DNA of 5,379 nt from an uncultured Endomicrobiia bacterium (GCA_905236115.1 CAJOOL010000064.1:1-5379), one strand, 5' to 3'. Positions 1-4,941 are shown, numbered from the stretch's first letter. The notes: generated by a model from the sequence alone, not told the origin. A program made the numbers and translations.

Positions 1-1
1 A

Positions 2-241
2 AAGGCTTTTAAAAAATCAAAAGAAGAAATAGAAAATATATTTGTAACGAATATTGAAGCGGCAGATGCCGATAATATCAATATAAATTCTATAAAAAAA
101 GAAAATGAAAAATTAAGAAAAGAGCTGGATATAAGAGAAGATTTGATAAAGCTTCTTAAAGATAAAAATGAAATGCTGGAAAAGAAGAACAAATCTTTAG
201 AAAACAATTTAAGAAAAATAAAAAAACAAAAAGATATGTAG
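2..241 (+). CDS. C-terminal fragment of a coiled-coil protein, possibly an XRE-type regulator
   Basis: The gene enters from the left edge; 79 codons and a TAG stop are visible. From about residue 31 to 76 of the fragment there is a clear leucine-zipper pattern: Leu or Ile at fragment positions 31, 38, 52, 59, 66 and 73, with Leu, Ile or Asn at 35, 42, 49, 56, 63 and 70. The rest is very rich in Lys, Glu and Asn. The first residues (AFKKSKEEIENIF) resemble the last helix of an XRE/Cro-type helix-turn-helix domain, where a line such as ALN-x-S-x-E-E-x-F is usual. The layout is the same as in the complete XRE protein at 3767-4144. I infer a second regulator of that kind, but the DNA-binding part is outside the window. 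Any other protein with a C-terminal coiled coil would also fit. The open frame and stop are certain; the function is not. Confidence 0.72.
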   Translation, partial: KAFKKSKEEIENIFVTNIEAADADNININSIKKENEKLRKELDIREDLIKLLKDKNEMLEKKNKSLENNLRKIKKQKDM

Positions 242-429
242 TGTTATTATATTATATCTCTTGCAGTAAATACAATTTCTTTCCAAAATATTTAAATCAT
301 ACAGAACAACCTGATAATATTCCAAAAATGTGTTTTACAAAGTTGCCGCGGGTTAAGGAAATGCTGAATAATTCTGAACGGAAAGTTTGATGTCTAAAAA
401 ACCGAAAAATTTTTTTGGAAAGGGGGTTT

Positions 430-1584
430 ATGAGTATGGAAAACAGTGCAGCAAATTCGGAACTTTTTAAAGAAGAAATTGAAACCCGTGATAAAATAAT
501 AGTAAAAACAAGTATTATAGGAATTGTTACAAATATACTGCTTGCCGCATTTAAGGCTGCTATAGGTTTACTTTCAAATTCAATTGCCGTTATTTTGGAT
601 GCCGTAAACAATTTGTCGGATGTTCTTTCTTCCGTTATTACAATTGCCGGGACAAAACTTGCAAACAGACAGCCCGATAAAGCTCATCCTTTGGGGCATG
701 GAAGAATTGAGTATATGAGTGCAATGCTTGTTTCCGCAATAGTGTTGTATGCAGGAATAACCGCAGCGGTAGAATCTGTAAAAAGAATTATTCATCCCGA
801 AGCGGTTAATTATTCCGTAATATCGTTAATAATAATAGCTGTTGCCGTTGCGGTGAAATTTGTCCTCGGGAAATATGTGAAACACAACGGCAAAAAAGCA
901 AAATCTTCGGCATTAATTGCTTCCGGGACGGACGCTTTATTTGATGCTGTTCTTTCCGCATCCGTTTTAGCTTCGGCAATTATTTACTTTACCGCAAAAA
1001 TCTCTTTAGAGGCTTATGTCGGCATAATCATTTCAGTCATGATTATAAAAGCAGGCATAAAAATGATGACGGAAACTTTAAGCGACATTTTAGGCAAAAG
1101 AGCCGACAGCGGAACATGCAAAACCATAAAAAAACTTTTGATGGAAGAGCCTGAAGTCCGCGGTGCTTACGATTTGATTATCCACAATTACGGTCCGAAT
1201 AAAAATCTTGCTTCCGTTCATTTGGAACTGCCCGATATAATGACGGTAGCACAGGTTGATACTTTGACAAGGAAACTTCAAACTAAAGTTTATCACAAGA
1301 CAGGTGTTATTCTTGCGGGAGTAGGGGTATATTCCTTTAACGCGCAAAATGATGAAGCCGCAAAAATAAGAAATATGATTCAGGAAAAAGTAATGGCTTA
1401 TGACTGGGTTTTACAAATGCACGGTTTTTATCTGGATATGCCGGCAAAACAGATAAGAATGGATGTAGTTATGAGCTTTGATATTTGTTTTGATGAAGGG
1501 CTTGAAATTTTAAACAAAGAACTTTCACAACTCTGCCCGGAATACAAAATACATATCAACCCGGATGTTGATATTTCCGACTAA
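430..1584 (+). CDS. Cation diffusion facilitator (CDF) family metal exporter, probably for manganese
   Basis: An inner-membrane divalent-metal/proton antiporter of 384 residues. Six membrane helices can be placed at about 26-48, 51-74, 95-115, 129-147, 161-187 and 192-215. The transport site in helices 2 and 5 reads N60-x-x-x-D64 and D168-x-x-x-D172. Zinc members such as E. coli YiiP carry D/H-x-x-x-D there, while an Asn-Asp/Asp-Asp set is associated with MntE-like manganese exporters, so Mn is the likeliest substrate (inference). PLGHGR (87-92) is the conserved loop after helix 2. The cytoplasmic part is longer than usual: one domain at about 224-303 and a second similar-sized domain at about 308-380, both with the look of the ferredoxin-like CDF C-terminal fold. 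I chose ATG 430 because GGAAAGG lies 6 bases upstream; a TTG at 415 would place the ribosome site inside the gene, and ATG 436 is a possible alternative. The transporter gene at 1633 follows after 48 bases. I see no yybP-ykoY-type manganese riboswitch in the leader. Confidence 0.93.
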   Translation: MSMENSAANSELFKEEIETRDKIIVKTSIIGIVTNILLAAFKAAIGLLSNSIAVILDAVNNLSDVLSSVITIAGTKLANRQPDKAHPLGHGRIEYMSAMLVSAIVLYAGITAAVESVKRIIHPEAVNYSVISLIIIAVAVAVKFVLGKYVKHNGKKAKSSALIASGTDALFDAVLSASVLASAIIYFTAKISLEAYVGIIISVMIIKAGIKMMTETLSDILGKRADSGTCKTIKKLLMEEPEVRGAYDLIIHNYGPNKNLASVHLELPDIMTVAQVDTLTRKLQTKVYHKTGVILAGVGVYSFNAQNDEAAKIRNMIQEKVMAYDWVLQMHGFYLDMPAKQIRMDVVMSFDICFDEGLEILNKELSQLCPEYKIHINPDVDISD

Positions 1585-1632
1585 CTCGGTTTCCCCGTAA
1601 ACCAAAAATAAAATTATTAACAGGTTGACAAT

Positions 1633-2487
1633 ATGTATTATTTAATATTCAGTATTATGTGCAGTGTGGCTGTATCTATATTATTAAAAATATCTAAAAA
1701 TCAAAATATTTCCATCAAGCAGGCTGTAGCCGTTAACTATCCCGTTGCGGCAATCAGTGCTTTTATTTTATTTAAGCCGAATTTCGGCAGCAACTTTAAT
1801 ATTTTATTATCCGAATGGCAGATTTTATTGTCGTTAGGAATTTTACTGCCTGCGGTTTTTATTATTATGGGCGAGTGCGTTAACCGTGCAGGGATTGCAA
1901 AATCGGATGCGGCACAGAGATTATCTTTGTTTTTGCCGATAGTTGCCGCATTTTTAATTTTCGGCGAAACTCTTTCTACAGGGAAAATTTTGGCGGTTAT
2001 TTTGGCAATAGTTTCTTTGGCGGCATTGGTTTATAAACCTAAAGTCAATACATATAATAAGGGTGCGGCTTGGACATTGCTCGGGGTGTGGTTAGGATAT
2101 GGAATAATTGATATTTTATTCAAACAATTATCCACAAATGCCTCTATGACGGCAGCCAATTTATGTGCGGTATTTGTTCTGTCGGCAATAGTGTTGTTTT
2201 CTTATTTAATATTGAAAAAAACTAAGTGGAATAAGGCAAGCATATTGGGCGGAATAATTTTAGGATGTTTGAACTTCGGAAATATTTATTTTTATTTTCG
2301 TGCTCATCAGGCATATAACAACAATCCTACACTGATTTTTGCAGCAATGAACTTAGGTGTAATATCGCTGGGAACAATTACAGGAACTATTGTTTTTAAA
2401 GAAAAAATAAACGTTGTAAATATTATAGGAATTTGTTTAGCAATAATAGCAATAATATGCCTGTTTTATACAAGGTTAAATAGTTAG
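1633..2487 (+). CDS. DMT-superfamily (EamA-like) ten-helix transporter
   Basis: An inner-membrane permease of 284 residues, the usual length for the drug/metabolite transporter superfamily. About ten membrane helices can be placed: 2-19, 30-48, 63-82, 95-112, 117-134, 144-163, 174-194, 203-223, 232-253 and 260-280. The protein is an internal duplication of five helices each. The best-preserved match is between FGETLSTGKILAVILAI (110-126) and FKEKINVVNIIGICLAI (255-271), where the Phe-x-Glu and following helix recur, as in EamA proteins. EamA-type carriers move amino acids, nucleotides, sugars or drugs, often outward; the substrate cannot be read from the sequence. The start ATG has only a weak AGG 8 bases upstream; the ATG at 1657 would remove part of helix 1 and is less likely. 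It lies 48 bases behind the CDF gene with no terminator between (a short stem there is followed by A-rich sequence, not T), so the two may be co-transcribed. A good terminator follows it. Confidence 0.88.
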   Translation: MYYLIFSIMCSVAVSILLKISKNQNISIKQAVAVNYPVAAISAFILFKPNFGSNFNILLSEWQILLSLGILLPAVFIIMGECVNRAGIAKSDAAQRLSLFLPIVAAFLIFGETLSTGKILAVILAIVSLAALVYKPKVNTYNKGAAWTLLGVWLGYGIIDILFKQLSTNASMTAANLCAVFVLSAIVLFSYLILKKTKWNKASILGGIILGCLNFGNIYFYFRAHQAYNNNPTLIFAAMNLGVISLGTITGTIVFKEKINVVNIIGICLAIIAIICLFYTRLNS

Positions 2488-2514
2488 GGAAACACTGAAA
2501 AGTTTAAAGAGTTT

Positions 2515-2558
2515 GAAAGCAGAGTTAAGAAAAAAATCCTCACTCTGCTTTCTTTTTC
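2515..2558 (+). terminator. Intrinsic terminator after the DMT transporter gene
   Basis: A perfect 11-bp stem is formed by GAAAGCAGAGT (2515-2525) and ACTCTGCTTTC (2542-2552), with a 16-base loop and then five T residues and a C. It starts 27 bases after the stop codon at 2487. The T-tract is on the + side only, so it serves the genes to its left and not the prepilin gene arriving from the right. Confidence 0.82.
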
Positions 2559-2593
2559 GGATTGTTGCTATGTAGCAATCCTTTGTTTATTTT
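2559..2593 (+). terminator. Second stem-loop and T-rich run, possible backup terminator
   Basis: GGATTG (2559-2564) can pair with CAATCC (2576-2581), or TTGCTA can pair with TAGCAA further in with a bulge; TTTG, TTTA and TTTTT follow. It lies directly behind the stronger terminator. The stem is short and the T-run is interrupted, so it may only be a helper. Confidence 0.4.
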
Positions 2594-2693
2594 TCAATAT
2601 TTTTTACTACAGCAAAATTTTAAGAAAAAAAATATTTTCAATTTTAAATATTTAAACTTTTAAAAATAAATGCAAAATACATATTTCTGTATA

Positions 2694-3158
2694 TTATGAG
2701 TTAGTAGTCTCTGCGAAGTTAATACCGCTTGTAAGATTAAAATTAAAATTTAATACTTTTCTTACAGTTCCACTTGGTTTACCAGGATCGTTATATATAT
2801 TAAATGAAAAACCGCTCTTTGCCGATGAATCTGTGGCACGAAAATCTGAGCCAATTCTAAACCAAGAAAAGTATTTATTACCTCTTGCATCTACGCCAAG
2901 AACAGAACTATACGCTGTTTCATTTAAGTCTGTCTGTTTTTCAAGATAAAAATTTCCATATTCACCATAATAGGCTTTTTGTGCAGCCAAAACTGCTCCC
3001 CACAAAGCATAAGCTTCACTCATTTTTGCTTTATCAATATAACCTCTGTAAATCGGAACACTGACAACCGACAAAATAATCACGATAGCGATAACAATAA
3101 CCAACTCCACGAGGGTGAAACCCGTTTTGCTTTTACAAAATTTCAATGATTTTTTCAT
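2694..3158 (-). CDS. Class III prepilin (type IV pilin / type II secretion pseudopilin-like)
   Basis: A 154-residue precursor with a classic prepilin leader. The basic leader MKKSLKFCKSKTG ends in Gly13, the cut site for prepilin peptidase. Mature residue 1 is Phe14 (methylated in such proteins), and Glu18 is the invariant Glu5 needed for assembly. The hydrophobic helix runs from FTLVELVIVIAIVI to about residue 35, followed by the usual Pro35 and the amphipathic helix YRGYIDKAKMSEAYALWGA. The mature protein would be 141 residues. Its only Cys (Cys8) is in the leader, so the C-terminal disulfide loop of classical PilA is absent. The tail (about 85-154) is Asn-, Ser- and Phe-rich and I do not recognise it. 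AAAGGAGA lies 6 bases upstream of the start, a strong ribosome site. No other pilus gene is in the window, so it stands alone, convergent to the transporter gene. Major pilin, minor pilin and pseudopilin cannot be told apart from the sequence. I found no clear terminator behind it. Confidence 0.9.
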   Translation of the reverse strand: MKKSLKFCKSKTGFTLVELVIVIAIVIILSVVSVPIYRGYIDKAKMSEAYALWGAVLAAQKAYYGEYGNFYLEKQTDLNETAYSSVLGVDARGNKYFSWFRIGSDFRATDSSAKSGFSFNIYNDPGKPSGTVRKVLNFNFNLTSGINFAETTNS

Positions 3159-3193
3159 AATTTTTCTCCTTTAGTTTTTTATTTTTATATTAT

Positions 3194-3211
3194 CCGAGGC
3201 TAATCCCTCGG
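3194..3211. repeat. Short hairpin CCGAGG/CCTCGG upstream of the prepilin gene
   Basis: CCGAGG (3194-3199) and CCTCGG (3206-3211) form a 6-bp GC stem with a 6-base loop. It lies about 35 bases upstream of the prepilin start, so it could be in the 5' leader of that mRNA or overlap its promoter. A GATAAT sequence next to it on the - strand (3194-3189) resembles a -10 box, but no -35 box is visible at the right distance. Confidence 0.45.
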
Positions 3212-3234
3212 GTTCCTTTTTCTGGCGTTGCCGT

Positions 3235-3271
3235 TCTTCAACTATTCAACTATTCTTGTCAACCATTCAAC
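3235..3271 (-). repeat. Degenerate GTTGAANN octamer repeat array, left copy
   Basis: Read on the - strand, four 8-base units follow each other: GTTGAATG (3271-3264), GTTGACAA (3263-3256), a 5-base interruption, GTTGAATA (3250-3243) and GTTGAAGA (3242-3235). The same unit occurs in the opposite orientation at 4868-4914. The origin and function of this repeat are unknown to me. Confidence 0.7.
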
Positions 3272-3289
3272 AGTCGTTCCAAATGCGGG

Positions 3290-3314
3290 ATCCCCGACAG
3301 AGACGCTCGGGGAT
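3290..3314. repeat. Palindromic element ATCCCCGA...TCGGGGAT
   Basis: A perfect 8-bp stem, ATCCCCGA (3290-3297) with TCGGGGAT (3307-3314), and a 9-base loop. On the - strand it is preceded by TCTGTC, giving a TGTCATCCCCGA... edge. It shares its edge pattern with the next element (3346-3389), which suggests one dispersed repeat family with variable inner sequence. Confidence 0.7.
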
Positions 3315-3345
3315 GACAGACTTAAACGGTATTTTTATAACATAG

Positions 3346-3389
3346 ATTCCCGATTAACGACCACAAAGTGCTTCGCACTTTTCGGGAAT
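3346..3389. repeat. Nested palindrome ATTCCCGA...TCGGGAAT with inner AAAGTGC/GCACTTT
   Basis: The outer stem is ATTCCCGA (3346-3353) with TCGGGAAT (3382-3389), 8 bp. Inside it, AAAGTGC (3365-3371) pairs with GCACTTT (3375-3381) around a TTC loop, directly against the right outer arm, while the left side carries 11 unpaired bases. The outer arms match those of 3290-3314 apart from C-to-T changes, and the TGTTAT edge corresponds to TGTCAT there. Confidence 0.72.
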
Positions 3390-3418
3390 AACATACTTGT
3401 TTAAAGAACTCCTCAGCC

Positions 3419-3445
3419 ATACCAAAAAACTCCGTTTTTTGGTAT
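3419..3445. repeat. Perfect 12-bp hairpin ATACCAAAAAAC/GTTTTTTGGTAT
   Basis: ATACCAAAAAAC (3419-3430) pairs without error with GTTTTTTGGTAT (3434-3445) around a TCC loop. A few imperfect pairs (CTC at 3412-3414 with GAG at 3455-3457) can extend it. It lacks a GC-rich stem and a terminal T-run, so it is not a normal terminator. It probably belongs to the same cluster of dispersed palindromes. Confidence 0.7.
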
Positions 3446-3699
3446 ACTGCCGCCGAGAGATAAGCACTGTCCAAAGTTTTTATCTTTTTAACAAACTGTG
3501 CTATGCTTTTGGCAGGTTTTAAAGATTTGTTGATTTAAAAAATGCAGAGAAAATTTTAACGGAATATTTTTTAATCTGTTACTTTTTCCTGCACTCCTGC
3601 AATCATATAATCTTATAATCTTTCAAAAACAGTCCGCTCGGCTTGTACATTTAAAAAACATAATATTTATAGAAAATTTAGAAATACAAATTTAAACTA

Positions 3700-3716
3700 A
3701 ATATTTTATAAATATT
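3700..3716. promoter_or_regulatory. AT palindrome upstream of the XRE gene, possible operator
   Basis: AATATTT (3700-3706), spacer TAT, then AAATATT (3710-3716) is a perfect inverted repeat. It overlaps a weak -10-like TATTAT (3713-3718) about 50 bases before the XRE start. XRE regulators often repress themselves at such sites. In DNA this AT-rich such palindromes also arise by chance, so support is weak. Confidence 0.25.
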
Positions 3717-3766
3717 ATACCCGTTTTTTATTGATAAGTCAAGGGGTTTTATTTCAGAGGAATTTT

Positions 3767-4144
3767 ATGAAAAGCAAGCAGACTTTTTTCTGCAGGCAGC
3801 TGAAAAACATTATGCTGGAAAAAGGATTAACTCAAAAAGAGTTTGCCGGTAAGCTGGGGGTAGGGCAGCAGCTGATAAGTTTCTGGGTGACGGGAAAACA
3901 AAAGCCGACGGTTACATCGCTGAAAAAAATTGCTTTTGCTTTAAATGTTCCAATAAAATATTTTATTGAAGATACAAAAAACGCAGATAAAAATTTTAAT
4001 AAATATGACGACAAAAATATAGAACTTATATTAAGCCAAAAAGAAATTGAGATACTGAAACTGAAAAACAAAATACTGCAGTTGGAAAAAGAAAATTCCG
4101 AACTTAAAACGCTGAAGACGTTATTTGACAAACAGGAAAAATAA
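3767..4144 (+). CDS. XRE-family helix-turn-helix regulator with C-terminal leucine zipper
   Basis: A 125-residue DNA-binding protein. Residues 7-68 form a Cro/CI-type domain: LTQKEFAGKLGV (21-32) is the second helix and turn, QQLISFWVTGKQKP (34-47) is the recognition helix and following turn, and SLKKIAFALNVPIKYFIE (51-68) closes the domain. After a polar linker, residues 85-120 form a leucine zipper with Ile96, Ile103 and Asn110 on one edge and Leu99, Leu106 and Leu113 on the other. The Asn at a core position recalls parallel dimeric zippers, so a dimer is likely (inference). I start at ATG 3767 because AGAGGA lies 5 bases before it; a TTG at 3731 would add 12 residues without a ribosome site. 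The target is unknown. Control of itself or of the trp genes 141 bases downstream is possible, but nothing shows it. The promoter for trpF lies over its last codons. Confidence 0.85.
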   Translation: MKSKQTFFCRQLKNIMLEKGLTQKEFAGKLGVGQQLISFWVTGKQKPTVTSLKKIAFALNVPIKYFIEDTKNADKNFNKYDDKNIELILSQKEIEILKLKNKILQLEKENSELKTLKTLFDKQEK

Positions 4145-4153
4145 AACTATAAT
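4125..4153 (+). promoter_or_regulatory. Perfect-consensus sigma-70 promoter for the trpFB operon
   Basis: TTGACA (4125-4130), a 17-base spacer and TATAAT (4148-4153) match the ideal housekeeping promoter at every position. The -35 box lies in the last codons of the XRE gene and the -10 box just after its stop. Transcription should start near A4158 or G4160, giving a leader of about 125 nt before trpF. A promoter this strong in front of a biosynthetic operon implies control after initiation, in line with the terminator in the leader. Confidence 0.85.
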
Positions 4154-4159
4154 TTTTAT

Positions 4160-4271
4160 GCGGTTTCGGTAAAACAACAAGATAAAAATAACGGCGAGCC
4201 GGGGGCGGAAAGCGGCACCGCGTATAGTAAATTCGTCCTTGAAAACAATTTTTGTTCGGGATGAATTTTTT
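4160..4271 (+). promoter_or_regulatory. T-box-like leader with terminator, in front of trpF
   Basis: T-box riboswitches sense uncharged tRNA: the tRNA 3' end pairs with TGGN in the conserved AGGGTGGNACCGCG, and the antiterminator closes with CGTCCCT. Here AAAGCGGCACCGCG (4209-4222) matches 10 of the 13 fixed positions, and CGTCCTT (4234-4240) matches 6 of 7. CGTCC is also part of the left arm of the terminator, the same mutually exclusive arrangement as in real T-boxes. The variable base is C, which fits G73 of bacterial tRNA-Trp. Against it: the T of TGGN is C here, the outer antiterminator helix is weak, and only about 50 nt separate the transcription start from the motif, too little for a normal Stem I; no TGG specifier is present. 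In addition, TATGCGGT (4157-4164) can pair with ACCGCGTA (4217-4224). It may be a reduced T-box or a look-alike. There is no leader peptide with Trp codons. Confidence 0.5.
4229..4271 (+). terminator. Intrinsic terminator / attenuator directly before trpF
   Basis: AAATTCGTCC (4229-4238) pairs with GGATGAATTT (4259-4268) over 10 bp with one G-T wobble. AACAA (4244-4248) and TTGTT (4252-4256) form an inner stem, and a run of six T (4266-4271) overlaps the right arm. It ends about 15 bases before the trpF start, so it would stop transcription before the operon unless the left arm is captured by an alternative fold. It could also end transcripts from the XRE gene. Confidence 0.75.
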
Positions 4272-4285
4272 ATTTATGAGGATAA

Positions 4286-4888
4286 ATGACTAAAATAAAA
4301 ATTTGCGGATTATTCAGAGAATGCGATATAGATTTTGTAAACGAAGCAAAGCCGGACTTTGCGGGATTTGTCTTTGCAAAAAGCCATAGGCAGGTATCAG
4401 TTGAAACGGCAGAAAAACTAAAAGAAAAACTGGATAAAAATATTTTGTCCGCCGGGGTTTTTGTAAACGAAGATATAAAAAAAATATCGCAAATATGCAG
4501 TAAAAAAATTACCGATATTGTTCAGCTGCACGGAGACGAAGACGATAATTATATAAGAGAATTAAGAAAACTTTGCAGCAATAAAATAATTAAAGCCGTA
4601 AAAATAAAATCCGAAGAAGATATTTTACGATGGCGAAACTGTCAGGCGGATTTTCTGATGTTTGATTCCGGGGCAGGTTCGGGAAAAACATTTGACTGGA
4701 AATTAATGAAAAATTTTATAAGGCCGTATTTTCTGGCAGGCGGTATAAATGAGACGAATATTGAAGAAGCGTTAAAATTAAAACCGTATTGCATAGATGT
4801 ATCAAGCGGAGTTGAGACGAACAAAATGAAAGACAGGGAGAAGATTTTGAGGATAGTGAAAACGGCAGTTGAAGGGTTGAATAGTTGA
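4286..4888 (+). CDS. trpF: Phosphoribosylanthranilate isomerase
   Basis: Cytoplasmic enzyme of tryptophan synthesis that converts N-(5-phosphoribosyl)anthranilate to the CdRP enol-ketose (Amadori rearrangement). The 200-residue protein is a complete single-domain TIM barrel of normal length. The family marks are in order: KICGL (5-9) with the general base Cys7, GFVFAKSHRQ (27-36) with Arg35, QLHGDE (80-85), the general acid Asp127 in LMFDSGAGSGKTFDW (124-138), LAGGI (150-154), and DVSSGVE (171-177), which bind the phosphate. GAGGA lies just ahead of the ATG. The last six codons and the TGA lie inside a GTTGAANN repeat array, so the C-terminus (VEGLNS) is made by the repeat. The usual barrel ends before it, so activity should be unaffected. 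It is the first gene of a trpF-trpB operon and is probably controlled by the terminator in its leader. trpC is not next to it. Confidence 0.97.
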   Translation: MTKIKICGLFRECDIDFVNEAKPDFAGFVFAKSHRQVSVETAEKLKEKLDKNILSAGVFVNEDIKKISQICSKKITDIVQLHGDEDDNYIRELRKLCSNKIIKAVKIKSEEDILRWRNCQADFLMFDSGAGSGKTFDWKLMKNFIRPYFLAGGINETNIEEALKLKPYCIDVSSGVETNKMKDREKILRIVKTAVEGLNS

Positions 4889-4914
4889 AAAGAAGTTGAA
4901 TGGTTGAGCGGTTG
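4868..4914 (+). repeat. Degenerate GTTGAANN octamer repeat array, right copy
   Basis: Units GTTGAAGG (4868-4875), GTTGAATA (4876-4883), GTTGAAAA (4884-4891), a GAA insert, GTTGAATG (4895-4902), GTTGAGCG (4903-4910) and a partial GTTG follow each other. The array covers codons 195-200 and the stop of trpF and most of the trpF-trpB gap. It is inverted relative to the copy at 3235-3271. Confidence 0.75.
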
Positions 4915-4941
4915 TTATAAAAATTTTAAGGAGAAAAAAAT

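Larger units (their letters stand above)
3159..3766. other. Gene-poor stretch rich in palindromes and short repeats
   Basis: About 600 bases between the divergent prepilin and XRE genes. From the left it holds the prepilin ribosome site, a CCGAGG/CCTCGG hairpin (3194-3211), an octamer repeat array (3235-3271), and three further palindromes (3290-3314, 3346-3389, 3419-3445). A much more AT-rich part (about 3480-3740) should contain the XRE promoter. There is no convincing gene. The - strand frame 3322-3534 is open for 70 codons but has no early ATG and runs through the palindromes. Around 3600-3622 the octamer ATAATCTT occurs twice in tandem. Confidence 0.7.

Noticed and set aside
241..429. 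yybP-ykoY manganese riboswitch before the CDF gene
   Set aside because: I looked because of the Mn prediction but could not find its conserved loops or a terminator in this gap.
297..1347. Open frames on the - strand over the CDF gene (297-611, 580-795, 1090-1347)
   Set aside because: They lie opposite a strongly supported gene and have no family features or ribosome sites of their own.
1590..1620. GGTTT/AAACC stem between the CDF and DMT genes as a terminator
   Set aside because: It is followed by A-rich and not T-rich sequence on the + strand, so it would not end this transcript.
1625..1658. TTGACA at 1625 as the -35 box of a promoter for the DMT gene
   Set aside because: The nearest -10-like TATTAT (1653-1658) is 22 bases away and would lie inside the gene.
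3235..3445. CRISPR array
   Set aside because: The repeats are palindromes of differing length or 8-base units without unique spacers of constant size, and no cas gene is seen.
3832..4131. Ninety-nine-codon frame on the - strand over the XRE gene
   Set aside because: Its Ser/Phe-rich translation is the complement of the Lys/Glu-rich coding strand; the + strand protein has a clear HTH domain and zipper.
4158..4172. Trp leader peptide for classical attenuation
   Set aside because: The only ATG frame here reads four codons without Trp (Met-Arg-Phe-Arg, stop), at the expected transcript start, and has no ribosome site.
4642..4824. Sixty-codon frame on the - strand over trpF
   Set aside because: It is the complement of conserved TrpF motifs and has no evidence of its own.
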